Assembly (NCBI GenBank): GCA_003255065.1
Contig: QAOA01006992.1
Coordinates: 213,015 to 277,014 of the forward strand
Origin: Cercis canadensis
Taxonomy: Eukaryota; Streptophyta; Magnoliopsida; Fabales; Fabaceae
Direction: 5' to 3'
DNA length: 64,000 bases
The notes under the pieces are model-generated. The model searched no databases. It was not told the origin of the DNA and saw nothing but the letters and a program-made list of their open reading frames with translations. Of this stretch, positions 12,471-23,212 are shown piece after piece. Position 1 is the stretch's first letter. Each line of letters starts with the position of its first letter. Position numbers and translations under genes: made by a program.

Positions 12471-12479
12471 GGAAAATGA

Positions 12480-12950
12480 GGACCAAGTCCTTGAATAATG
12501 CACTTTCTGAAACAAATTCCATGTTTGCCGTGGTTTTGAAACAATTTCCATTGATGCAGTAGTTTTTTTTTTTTTTTTTTTTTAACTTGGGTGTCGAATT
12601 TTGAATAAGGAAGGTGCCGAATTTAGAGCTCAATTTGTGTGTAGTGTCGAATTTTCAGTATTTTTTGTTTTTTTTTTCAAGTCAAAATATATTTTTTTTG
12701 TTGTAAAATTTAATTTTTTTTATTGTAAAATTGAGTGCTGAATTTTGGATAGTGGGTGCCGAATTTTGAGTCCATTTTGTGTGGAGTGTCGAATTTTCAG
12801 TATTTTTTGTTTTTCTTTTTTTCATGTCAAAATATTTTTTTATTGTAATTTTTTTTTTAATTGTAAAATTGAGTGCCGAATTTTGGGTATGTGGGTGCCG
12901 AATTTTGGGTGCAAGTTCTGAGTTTCGAATTTTTAGTTTTTTTTTTTCGT
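12480..12950 (+). repeat. Left TIR of the PMD-carrying MULE
   Basis: Pairs in inverted orientation with 15430-15896. The first 90 bases differ at roughly one position, so the insertion looks fairly recent. It contains the subterminal box TTTTGAAACAATTTCC at about 12534-12549, followed by CAGTAG and a T run, then the first TGTCGAATTTTG words. Confidence 0.88.
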
Positions 12951-13913
12951 GGCAAATTTTTTTTATTGTAAATAATGAGTGTCTAATTTTGTGTATGTTG
13001 AGTGACGAATTTTTGGTGCAACTTGTGTGGATTGTCGAATTTTCAGCCTTTTTTAATTTTTTTTATGGCAAATTTATTTTTTATTGTAAGAAATGAGTGC
13101 CGAATTTTGGGTACAACTTGTGTGGAGTGTCGAATTGTTGTAACGAGAGTATCGAATTTCTAAAAGAAAATGTGTTGAGTGCCGCATTTTCATTTTTTTT
13201 TTTAACGTCAAATTTTTTTATTGAATTGAGTGTCACATTTTCATAAGGGAGTGCCAAACTTTTAAAAGAAAATTAGTAGATTGTCGTATTTTGAAATTGC
13301 ATGACGAATTTTGAAATTGCGACTGGCAGCTCTAAATATAGGTGAGAAATGCACGATAGTAAGTCACTAGATTTCATTGTAAAGAAGAGAAAGAGTGAAC
13401 GATAAGTCGCTAGATTTTATTGTGAAGAAGAGAAAGAGTGAACGAAACTTTTGAAATGAGTTGTTGCGGCAAAAGTTTAAACAATTCTCTAAAGGTATGT
13501 TTAATTAATTGTTTTGATATTATATGAATAAATATTATCTTATGTGTAATTTATGCAAAATAATTTTTTAAATTTGTTAACATAACGTATTTACTCATAC
13601 AATTCTTGTATTATGTAAAAAAAAAAATTGTTAAGTATTTATCAATTCTTTGTAGAATAAGTGGTGTAGAATGTATGAGTATTCTTACAAATTGATTACC
13701 ATATATGTGTAGTCTTAATTTTGTTATGCAAGATTGTTTAAAATATTTTAGAATGACTATTTTATTCTATGTTTAGTTAAATTAAATAATTTATGATATG
13801 AGCTATTTATTTTTAGAGATTATGAATAAATATTTGGTTGATTTATTTGATGAATGATGTTAGAATATTATTATATATTAATGTAACTGTAGTTAATATG
13901 AAGTGTTTACATA

Positions 13914-14935
13914 CTAAAGTACTACACCAAACAATTCCTCGCATAGTCTGTGTGGGTCATAATATGTGCATCCACTCACTGCTTCCCCATCAATTGGTAG
14001 TCCTAAAAGTACTTCCACATCCTGCAAAGTGATAGTGCATTCTCCGATTGACATGTGGAATGTGTGCGTCTCTGGCCTCCATCGCTCTACCAGTGCTTGA
14101 ACCAGTGATTTATCTAATTGGATGGAATGCACCTTTGCGACACCTCCAAAACCAGCTACACCCACAAAATGCAATACTCGTGGGTCATCTGGCAAGTCAC
14201 AACCGAGATGACTACGGGTGCGCAATAATATATTCCGCTATTTCAAATATGAAATCAATTAGTTCAAACACATCTTTACATTATCATATATAATGGACAA
14301 AACTCTCCTATTATTATTTTATACTTAATTCACTTTACTGCATAAAAATATAGTTACAATATAATGATATTAAAATCCTCATCAAATTAATTATATCTAA
14401 ATTATTATTTCTGTCACTAATCTAACTTAAACATAATTAGAATTTACTTATGAATTTTTTTTTAATATTATTCTAAATAATGTAACTAACAGAACGTATA
14501 TTATGATCTAAATATTAACATTATATTAACTATAGCTAAAAAATAAATTCTAACATTAATCTAATTTAACTACAAACATTATTTTGACGTATTATGATAA
14601 GGATAAACATTATCATTATATTAACTAAAGCTAAAAAATAAATTCTAACACTACTAATCTAAATTAAATTTAACATAAATTATTTCTAAATATTTTATTT
14701 TAATGTATAAAAAATATCACTAACATACATTATAATATATAAATCTCATTATAATACTATAATTAAAAATCTATTTCTAACACTAACCTAACAAAACAAT
14801 GCATGAAAATAATATTAATTATATTCAAATTATAAAACTTACTCGTCCCTCCCACACTGCATTCAAAATATGAGTACTTTGTTCTGTCAATACTGAACTA
14901 CTTTCTGGACCTAGATATATACCATGATATGTCAT
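13914..14935 (-). pseudogene. Truncated plant mobile domain (MAIN-like) gene inside the MULE
   Basis: Two exons on the minus strand: exon 1 14843-14935 (31 residues, donor GGACGA|GTAAGT) and exon 2 13914-14237 (acceptor AAATAG|CGGAAT), giving a 138-residue product. Exon 1 ends STHILNAVWEGR. Exon 2 contains GFGGVAKVHSIQLDKSLVQA, ALVERWRPETHTFH, GECTITLQDVEVLLGLP and LCEELFGV, the hallmark order of the PMD family (PF10536; MAIN, MAIL1 and PP7-long relatives). The full domain normally continues well past the LCEELFGV segment, so this copy is C-terminally truncated. PMD genes are known to occur in plant MULEs as well as in host genes. I call it captured or decayed cargo, though expression of the short form cannot be excluded. 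Confidence 0.8.
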
Positions 14936-15429
14936 AATATGAGATGCCAAAGTTGGCTTGAGATGAATAACAATGAAAAAAATAATAATAGAAGAATAAC
15001 AATGAAGCTTGCGGTTGGAGATGAAGAATAATAATAGAAGAATAACAATGAAAAAAAAAAAAATAACAAGAAGAATGGAGATGAAGCTNAAAAAATAACA
15101 AGAAGAATGGATATGAAGCTTGTGGCTGGAGCAAATGAATGGAATAAGTGAAGAGGAAGAGGAAGAGGAATAAGTGACTCGAAGAGGTGAATGAAAGAAG
15201 ACATAAATAAGGAATCTGATTTCAAGAAGTTACCGTGTAAAGACCTCAAATAATTTGCATGCAAAAGAGTTGTCATAAATAATGAGTCTAATTTCAACAA
15301 GTTGTCGTGTAAAGACTCCTAAACAGTTTGCATGCAGAAGAATTGTCATTTCATGCAAAAGATAACAAAAACACATTGAACCGAGTCAAAACTCCTATTC
15401 AATTCAAGTCTTCAATAATTGGACTTTAA

Positions 15430-15896
15430 AATTCAAAAAAAAAAAATACTAAAAATTCGAAACTCAACAAAAAATGAACTCAAAATTCGGCACCCACATA
15501 CCCAAAATTCGGCACTCAATTTTACAATTAAAAAAAAATATTACAATAAAAAAAATATTTTGACATGAAAAAAAAAACAAAAAATACTGAAAATTCGACA
15601 CTCCACATAAAATAGACTCAAAATTCGGCACCCACTATCCAAAATTCGGCACTCAATTTTACAATAAAAAAAATTAAATTTTACAACAAAAAAATATATT
15701 TTGACATGAAAAAAAAAACAAAAAATACTGAAAATTCTACACTGCACACAAATTGAGCTCTAAATTTGGCACCTTCCTTATTCAAAATTCGACACCCAAG
15801 TTAAAAAAAAAAACTACTGTATCAATGGAAATTGTTTCAAAACCACGGCAAACATGGAATTTGTTTCAGAAAGTGCATTATTCAAGGACTTGGTCC
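15430..15896 (-). repeat. Right TIR of the PMD-carrying MULE
   Basis: Reverse complement of the left arm: CAAAATTCGGCAC-type words and A runs, ending ATTATTCAAGGACTTGGTCC. Confidence 0.88.
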
Positions 15897-15905
15897 GAAA
15901 AATGA

Positions 15906-17640
15906 AGGGACCGGATACAAGAGGAAAGGGGGGGAAAGAAAAGGAAGGTAATGATAGAGACTTTTTTCTTCTTTGTTTGGATGATTAAAATGAATAAAAT
16001 GAAAAGAAAAAAATAAAAATTTATAATTTTATAAATTTATCATTTATTTATAAAGTAAATATATTTAATATAAAATTTAATAATGTTATCTAAATAATGT
16101 TTGAAAAAGAATTTGAAGAAATAAATAGAGGTATAATAGTAAACTACTCATCTTTCTTCTCCAAATCTCCCAAATTGAGGCAACACAAAAGTGAAGGCAA
16201 AAAAGAAATGTGAAGTTTAAGGTTACTCATTGGTTTCCTTTCATTTTTTAATTTTGAACTCTCAAGCAAGAGGATTGACACATTTATTCATTTCATTTAT
16301 CTTTTTTCTCTCTAATTTTAACTTCCAAACAAACCCTTAAAGTACATATTTACCAGTTTATCAATATTTAGCTAAGCCAGTAAACCAGCATAATTACAAA
16401 ACTTCATTTTCAGACTCAGGAACTGAGTCATCTTGATATACTGATTCTTAGGAGTCATGAACAAGTAAAAAAACAAGTTTTCTTATGTTGTTCACTGTAA
16501 CTTTCAATTGGGAATGCATTATCTCACCAATATCGGGCTCCAACTTTGCATTGTTCAAGTCAGAGACAAGTTTGCTGATAGAGTATTTTGTCCCATTATG
16601 GAGAAATTAACAAAAATAATAAAAATCAACTATAGATGTAAGCAACATATTATGGAGAAAACAAAAAAGACCACATTGCATTAGAGATTTGAAATAGAAA
16701 GAAGATGAAAGAAAGAGTGAGTGAACTTGGGGCAAAGCATAATCTATGTTTATAAGAGCTGACTGCAGTAATAAACAAACATTCAACACAAAAAGTGAGC
16801 TCCCATCTCAGAAATGGTTCAAGTTTCAGAAGGGAAAGAGAAGAAAAGAGCATTATGCTGCTTGGGATATAGAGTTAGAGTTTGAGACTGGTTATAAGTC
16901 ATTATTTGGGAGTTTTCAAAGTGGAGGGATATCACATTATCTTAATGCCTCGGAAAAACATGTTCTAGAGGGGCTGCAATTTGATCATAAACATCTACCT
17001 CCCAGTGTAGCAGAAGTATTGCATTTGATCAAGAATGAGACTTTACAGACCCTCAAAACTTTGATAGACAGAATTGGAGGGGGCAGAAAAAAAAAAGGGA
17101 GAGCAAGGAAGATACTTACACACTTCCAGTTTCCACCAACAAAGAACCGTAACCATAAGAAAGAAAAAAGATTAGAACACGAACAGCCAAAATTGGATAA
17201 CCAGTAAAATTTGAAAACATGAACAATGAAAGAAAAAATATTAGAACACGAACATGTCCAGACACAGCCAGTCTTCATACTAGATAAGATTTTGAATTAG
17301 ATAGATGCTTGATTGTGCACATTGAGTTACCTAATGCAGCACCATTGCTAGTTCTCATAGATAATTTGGTCCATTTTTGCTAAGATTCTATCAAATCTAC
17401 TGGTTTATCCAAGACAATATCTTCAGTTATCTAAATATAGCTACGAAGACTTTCATCTAACTAAAATTAAAGCACTCCCAATAAACGGATAAACCAATTT
17501 ATAGGAAGTACACTATCGCCTAACTCAAAATAATCTCATTTCTTCATGTTTTAATTAATGATCCAAAGCTATAGAAACTAAGATCCACCAAGTTTTTAAT
17601 GCATAAAGTTGAAAACTTTAAGTAAAGCAAAAAAGAAATA
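15906..17640. other. Intergenic with one unrecognised open frame
   Basis: An open frame of up to 153 codons (16746-17207, plus strand) includes SGGISHYLNASEKHVLEGL and LPPSVAEVLHLIKNETLQTL, which looks less random than the AT-driven frames nearby. I do not recognise a family, and its lysine-rich tail is low in complexity. It may be a relic of a captured gene. Otherwise nothing was found. Confidence 0.25.
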
Positions 17641-17644
17641 GCCA

Positions 17645-18211
17645 GTGTACCTTGCAAATATTTTTTTCATGAAATTATTGTTTTAGAAAAAGATACTAGC
17701 TCATACACCCGTATATAATTTTTCATTATTCAGTTTGTTTAAGTAAATGATCTTTATCATTTAAGCTAAAAAGAAGAAGAAGAAGCCACTTTCTTTCTCT
17801 CTTTTGTTGCTGGGAACTTTCTTTCTCTCACTAAAAGGTTATTTTTCATTTGCTAATAATTTTCTGAGTTGTATGCTAATTGCTAACTAGTTATAATGTG
17901 TGTGTATGTTAATTAGTGTACCAAATGAGAAGAAGATTAAAATATATTTTCTAACTTCATTAAATAAAGGAAACATTGTCTCAAAAACGGTGATTGAGCA
18001 TTCAATATTTTATTACGAAGTCTTGTGTTCAAATTTATTATGAGTAAATAAAACGAGATTTAAAAAAATAATAAACTATCTCTTGTTGTGTAGCACCTAA
18101 TGAACCAAATAAAAAAAAAATTAGAAGTAACAATTTAAAACAATAATAAGTAACTAGGCAAAGCTTAAATCAAAGTCCTAGGCAAAATTAAATTTGCTAA
18201 CTTTAACATAG
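17645..18211. repeat. Left copy of a local duplication (with 23213-24020)
   Basis: Shares a long collinear match with 23213-23940: the CATACACCCGTATATAATTT region, TCAGTTTGTTTAAGTAAATG, the GAAGAAGAAG plus CTTTCTCT stretch, and TGCTGGGAACTTTCTTTCTC. After the MULE at 18221-19949 the match resumes with ACTACTTTCTTACAG/CG and AACCTGCAAGATTCGAATCG, just before a P450 exon relic. The duplicated unit therefore included the upstream region of a P450 locus. Confidence 0.85.
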
Positions 18212-18220
18212 CATATTATC

Positions 18221-19949
18221 GGATCAAGTACTTCAATAATGTAATTTTGAATCTTATTTACATAAATGTAATAGTTTTGAAACTATTTCCTTGGTTATGG
18301 CAGTTTTAATTTTTTTATCATTTCTTTTTCTGAACGACAAAGAGGAGTGATTCTTGTAGATATTGCATTTCTACAAACTAAATACACAAATAAGGCATAT
18401 TTCAAACTATTTCCACAACTACGGTAGTTTTTTTTTTTTACTTTTTCTCTTCAGTGTCGCATTTTGAACCCAATGGAGAGCCGCATTTTGGTTCCAGGCT
18501 CCTTTAAGGAGCCAAATTTTGGCATGGAATTTTTTTTTTTTTTGCAAGTGAGGAGTCGAATTATGGTATAGAAGGGAGCCGAATTTTGGCTCCCACCTCC
18601 CTTAAGGAGCCGAATTTTGGCATGGATAATTTATTTATTTATTTTTTTTTTTGTGAAGAAGGGAGTCGAATTTTGGCAAAATTCGACTCCTTAAAGGAGC
18701 TTGAAATCAAAATGCGACTCTCCATTGGGTTCAAAATGCGACACTGAAGAGAAAAAGTAAAAAAAAAAAACTACCGTAGTCGTGGAAATAGTTTGAAATA
18801 TACCTTATTTGTGTATTTAGTTTGTAAAAATGCAATATCTACAAGAATCACTCGACAAAGAGAGAGAAAAAATTTAGCATTGTTGAGTGTCGTAATTGAG
18901 GAGATTGCGACACCCAACAGAGCCAACCAAGTTTAAGTTGCAACACTCTACATAGGCACTAAGACAAAATTGCGGCACTCCACATAGTCACAGAAAGGCC
19001 AATTTGCGGCACTTCATGATAGACGAAATTGTGACATAAGCCAGTTCTGTAATGCCAACTTTCGACACATTAAAGTTCCCTAATTTGCACATCCAAGTGT
19101 TGCATATTACCAAATTTCAACACATAAAAAAAGTTTCGCAAATTGCAAGAGAAGTGTTGCATTTTGTCAATTTTCGACACGTCAAAGTGTCCTTAATTGC
19201 CAAGTAGCGAAGAAAATTTCAATCGGGGAGACCAAGTCTCTGTGCTGATTTTTGTCTTTATTTTCACCATTCCCTGAATCAAATCAATTTGCTTTCTATG
19301 CCAATGTAAACCGAAAAGTAACAATATTAAGACTTTCTTTTCAAATAGATAAGAGTCAAGTTCAAATATCTGACTATATATAAAATATTGGGAGTGTTTG
19401 GTGACTTGGATTTTCTGGTCACACATGGGATCTGGATATTTTCTGGTCACACATGCAGAGCAAGGATGGGAATAAAGGCTTTGAAAGTGGAGACTAATCG
19501 GAATATTGGGACACTTTGATGTGTCGAAATTTGGCGAAATACAACACCTCTCTTGCAATTTGCGGAATCCCTTATGTGTCGTTACTTGGCAATTTGGACC
19601 CTATGTATTGAAATTTGGCAATATGCAACACTTAGATTTGCAAATTGCAGAACTCTTAATGTAACGTATTGTGGAATTGGCTTATGTTGCAATTTTGTCT
19701 ATATGCCGCAAATTGGCTTTTTTGTACCTATGTGGAATCCTGCAACTTGAACTTGGTTGGTTTTGGGGTGTCGCAATCTCTCCAATTACAACACTCAATA
19801 ATACCAAATTTCTTTTTTTTTTTTTTTTTTTGGTCGTTTAGAAAAAAAAATAATAAAAAAATCAAAACTACTATAATTAAGGAAATAATTTCAAAATTAT
19901 TACATTTATGTAAATAAGATTCAAAATTATATTATTGAAGTACTTATCC
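18221..19949. mobile_element. MULE with long arms, host of a nested MITE
   Basis: Ends GGATCAAGTACTTCAATAAT and, in reverse, GGATAAGTACTTCAATAATA. The arms stay inverted for several hundred bases with TGTCG and GCGACACCC-type words. A perfect 9-bp target duplication CATATTATC is at 18212-18220 and 19950-19958. The paralogous locus at 23929-23945 has a single CAGATTATC at the corresponding point, i.e. the empty site. The left arm is interrupted by a second element (18345-18853). No transposase or known cargo is seen between the arms (about 19190-19500). Confidence 0.9.
18345..18853. mobile_element. Foldback-type MULE MITE nested in the 18221 element
   Basis: An almost fully palindromic 509-bp element. 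It starts GAGTGATTCTTGTAGATATT and ends with the reverse complement, with a perfect 9-bp duplication GACAAAGAG at 18336-18344 and 18854-18862. The arms carry GTGTCGCATTTTG, GAGCCGAATTTTGG and GGAGTCGAATTTTGG words and the same subterminal box (TTTCAAACTATTTCC ... GGTAGTTTT) as its host and as the 12480 MULE. It inserted into the left arm of 18221-19949, so it is the younger of the two. Confidence 0.92.
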
Positions 19950-19958
19950 CATATTATC

Positions 19959-20335
19959 CTTATTTTTCTTTTCTTGTGAATTAAAAAGTGAATAAAGAAG
20001 GTAAGACTCGTCAATTGTTAACATTATCAAAGCATAAAGTTGGATTCAACACACGTACTTACATCTGGCAAAGTCGAAGACGGCACCATATGGTTCAATT
20101 ATGTATCCTCTTATCATCAAAGACAACTTGACAATTTTCCAATAAATCAACGAAAGTGTCTTTTCGTGATCAGAAATTGTCATTATCGAATCCTTCAGAA
20201 CCATATGATGCTGTCGTATTCTCCAAGCTCCAATCAACCGCGGAAAACCATTATAAAATTACGCAAAATTGTGACTTGCTCATTAATTGATAACTTAACT
20301 ACTTTCTTACAGTAACCTGCAAGATTCGAATCGAA
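19959..20335. other. Duplicated P450-upstream flank
   Basis: Continues the 17645 duplication, ending with AACCTGCAAGATTCGAATCG at about 20315-20335, also present at 23992-24011. The open frames in it have no recognisable family. Confidence 0.5.
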
Positions 20336-20420
20336 TTAATGCATTGCTTTAACTGGGAGCTTCCTAGTGGCATGCTTCGTGACAAGAATGAGAAATTTGA
20401 GCTATCAATTAAATTCGTCT
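20336..20420 (+). pseudogene. Relic of P450 exon 2 C-terminus
   Basis: Encodes [16 protein letters not shown] and then NEKFELSI, the segment just before the C-terminus of CYP736A-like proteins. The MLRD reading is shared with the pseudogene at 24209-25573 (both intact genes read MAPDD or MTPNN), so this is a duplicate of that pseudogene with nearly all of the gene lost. It lies about 390 bp upstream of the intact P450 at 20807. Confidence 0.85.
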
Positions 20421-20757
20421 GTCAAAGTTTACCAAAAAAAAATTCGTCTGTCAAACGCTCTCCTAGCAGGGACAGCTGTAGTGGTGTACAGTATATGTTC
20501 GGCGGGGAGAACGTGGTTGAGAAACACGAAGAGCTCCGTGACAGGCCTCCAAATCCTGTACATGATCTTGATAATCGTTATTCTTCTTCTGCTCTCACCC
20601 CCAAAAATATTTTCTAGACTTATCTTCATTTTTATTTCATGATTCCCGCTTACTATTTTTATTTTAATCACGCCTGAATCTCATGCGCAATTTTTTATTC
20701 ATTATTCACCCTGGGATGACCATTTTAGTCCACAACCTTGTTTTGTAATCCCATCCA

Positions 20758-20765
20758 TATAAATA
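20758..20765 (+). promoter_or_regulatory. TATA box of the 20807 P450
   Basis: TATAAATA in a C-rich to A-rich context, 42-49 bp before the ATG at 20807. If used with the usual spacing of about 30 bp, the 5' leader would be under 25 nt. Confidence 0.5.
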
Positions 20766-20806
20766 CTTCTTGAACCTTCTCATTTTCTTTGAGGCAATCA
20801 TCAAAC

Positions 20807-22436
20807 ATGTTACCTTCAACATTAGCCATTCCTGGGTTCCTCCTTTTCACCTTCATATTCGTCCTTTCTGCTGCATTATTGCTTCCAAAGAAAAACAGAG
20901 ATGATCGGAAACAACCACCAGGTCCGCCGGCACTGCCACTCATCGGCAACCTCCACTTATTGGGCGCGCTCCCACACCGCACCCTTCAATCTCTGGCCAA
21001 AAGATACGGGCCCATCATGTCCTTGCGGCTAGGACAGGTCCCAGCCATTGTAGTATCTTCCCCTGAAGCTGCTGAGCTATTCCTCAAGACCCACGACACC
21101 GTTTTTGCTAGCCGCCCCAAAACTCAAGCATCGGATTACTTGTCCTATGGCTCCAAAGGCATGGCATTTTCTGCTTATGGTCCATATTGGCGCAGCATGA
21201 GGAAACTGTGTACTTCACAACTTCTAAGTGCTTCAAAAGTTGAGTTGTTTGCTCCACAGAGGAGGGAGGAGCTGGGATTATTAGTGAAGTCGCTTGAGAA
21301 AGCAGCGGCGGCTCGTGAGGTTGTGGATCTTAGCGAGATGGTGGCAAAATTCGTTGAAGATATAATGTATAAGATGATATTTGGCCATGAAAAGGATGAT
21401 AGATTTGATTTGAAGGGGCTTATACATGAGGCACTCACCTTGGTAGGAGCTTTTAATGCAGCAGATTATGTGTCTTGGCTAGGGGCGTTTGATATTCAGG
21501 TGTGAAAATTTCGCCCTTTTGCTCTTTGTATAGCCAATTATAAATAATTTTTTTAGTTACTAAGTTATTCATCTCTTCTCTTGTCAGGGATTCACACAAC
21601 GTTTAAAGAAAAATAGCAAGGCACTTGATGAAGTGCTGGAACTGATAATTGAGGAGCATGAGCAGGATCCTAGTGCACACAAAAGGCAACAGAAGGACTT
21701 TGTAGGCATATTGCTCTCATTGATGAATCAACCCTTGGATCCTCATGATGAACAAAAACTTGTCATTGGTCGAACCAACATCAAGGCTATTTTATTAGAT
21801 ATGATTGCTGGAGCATTTGAAACTTCTGCTACTGTGGTTCAGTGGGCTTTCTCTGAATTCTTGAGGCATCCGAGGGTGATAAAAAATCTCCAAGATGAGC
21901 TACAAGACATAGTTGGATTGAGTAAAATGGTGGAAGAGGCTGATTTATCAAGGTTGAGTTACTTGGATATGGTTGTGAAGGAGACTTTAAGACTATATCC
22001 TGTTGCGCCTTTATTAGTGCCTCGAGTGTCTTCAGAAGATGTTACAATTGATGGTTACTACATAAACAAAATGTCACGAATCATAGTGAATGTATGGGCT
22101 ATTGGGCGAGATCCTAAGGTGTGGTCAGAAAATGCTGAAGTATTTTATCCAGAAAGGTTCATCAACAACAAAATAGATCTTCGAGGATATGATTTTGAAC
22201 TCATACCATTTGGTTCTGGTAGAAGAGGATGCCCTGGTATGCAATTAGGTATGAATACAGTTAAGTTTATTATAGCACAATTAGTACACTGTTTTAATTG
22301 GGAGCTTCCCTCCGGTATGACTCCTAATAACTTGGACATGAGTGAGAAATTCGGCCTATCAATGCCAAGAGCAAATCACTTGATGGCTGTGCCAACTTAT
22401 CGCCTACTTAAGGAAGCTCATAATGGATTGAACTGA
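20807..22436 (+). CDS. CYP736A: Cytochrome P450, CYP736A-like, intact two-exon gene
   Basis: Exon 1 is 20807-21499 and exon 2 is 21588-22436, separated by an 88-bp intron (CAG|GTGTGA ... TTGTCAG|GGATTC). The product is 513 residues, with an N-terminal anchor, hinge PPGP, I-helix AGAFET (about 305-310), KETLR (362-366), PERF and haem loop PFGSGRRGCPG with Cys446. The upstream in-frame codon at 20789 is TTG, so the ATG at 20807 (MLPSTLAIPGF), collinear with the paralogue at 8780, is the start. It reads HEQ and KALDEV like typical CYP736A members and looks closer to them than the 8780 copy. It is expected at the ER membrane, using CYP reductase; the substrate is unknown. It belongs to the tandem array here. 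Confidence 0.94.
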
Positions 22437-23049
22437 AATTCCTTGATAGCTTAGGCCGCAAACCTTATGATACTTGTAATTGCAACTTACCATATTCCAT
22501 TTATGTGAGACACACGAGACATATGGTATTGTATTGTATATACTTTGAGACTTATTTATTTTCTTTTTGAGCTATTTTATATGTCAATGTAAACTTGTTT
22601 ACTTATGTGGCCTAAGATTTTACTGTTTGGAATTACTTTATAACTGCATGTTTCTTGTGAAGTATAACAAGGATTTATTTTTGCTAATTTAATTGACTTT
22701 CTACAAAAGAGTTAGAATTTGCGGCCATACTATTGTTTGGCCTAGTTAATTTCGAAGAAAGGTACAAGGAAAAATATTAGTTTATAATTTTTCCCTTAAT
22801 TATAAATATATGTCCCTCACCCTGGGAGCCAAGCTTTGCTTGTGAATGATACAGGATAGAAAATGTGGTTAGGCAGGGCAGTTCATTGTACAGGCATTGC
22901 AGGTGAGGTTAGAATTCATCAAAAGGATAGGTACTTAATTATTATGTACATAAATAAAAGAGTATATATGTGCATGTAAAGTTATTGCGAGGGTGAAAAT
23001 TTACGTCCAATATTATATTTATAATTTTTTTTTTTTTTATATTTTAGCT

Positions 23050-23100
<51 letters not shown>

Positions 23101-23212
23101 ATAATCATAGTTGAGTGATTATTCCCATCAAATTCTTTTGAAAATGAGAAATTTCCAAATCTTGTAATTCTGTTTATTTTATAGAAATTAATACAATTAA
23201 AAATATCCCTTT
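22437..23212. other. Intergenic; TA microsatellite
   Basis: Holds the 3' flank of the P450 and a long (TA)n tract at about 23056-23103. No gene. Confidence 0.6.

Larger units (their letters stand above)
12480..15896. mobile_element. MULE carrying a plant mobile domain gene, 3.4 kb
   Basis: The outer ends are identical inverted repeats starting GGACCAAGTCCTTGAATAAT. The inverted arms extend about 470 bp (12480-12950 and 15430-15896) with very high identity. Flanking 9-mers GGAAAATGA (12471-12479) and GAAAAATGA (15897-15905) match at 8 of 9 positions, as expected for a Mutator-like insertion. The arms, and the left side on to about 13320, consist of many degenerate copies of a GTGCCGAATTTTG or GTGTCGAATTTTC word separated by T-rich spacers. 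The interior holds a truncated PMD gene on the minus strand (13914-14935). I see no MURA transposase, so it is probably mobilised in trans. Confidence 0.88.

Noticed and set aside
12779-13096. 105-codon frame rich in Phe and Ser
   Set aside because: It is translation of the T-rich TCGAATTTTG repeat arm, not a protein.
13500-13900. Possible second coding region inside the PMD MULE
   Set aside because: Only short AT-driven frames; no MURA-type or other recognisable motif.
20040-20642. Open frames between the P450 relic and the intact P450
   Set aside because: Not conserved in the duplicated copy and no recognisable motif; probably chance.
20789-20806. Upstream start for the 20807 P450 (adding MRQSSN)
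   Set aside because: The codon is TTG, and the paralogue aligns from MLPST.
23056-23103. Long TA tract as a structured or regulatory element
   Set aside because: Ordinary plant microsatellite; no flanking inverted repeat or motif to support more.
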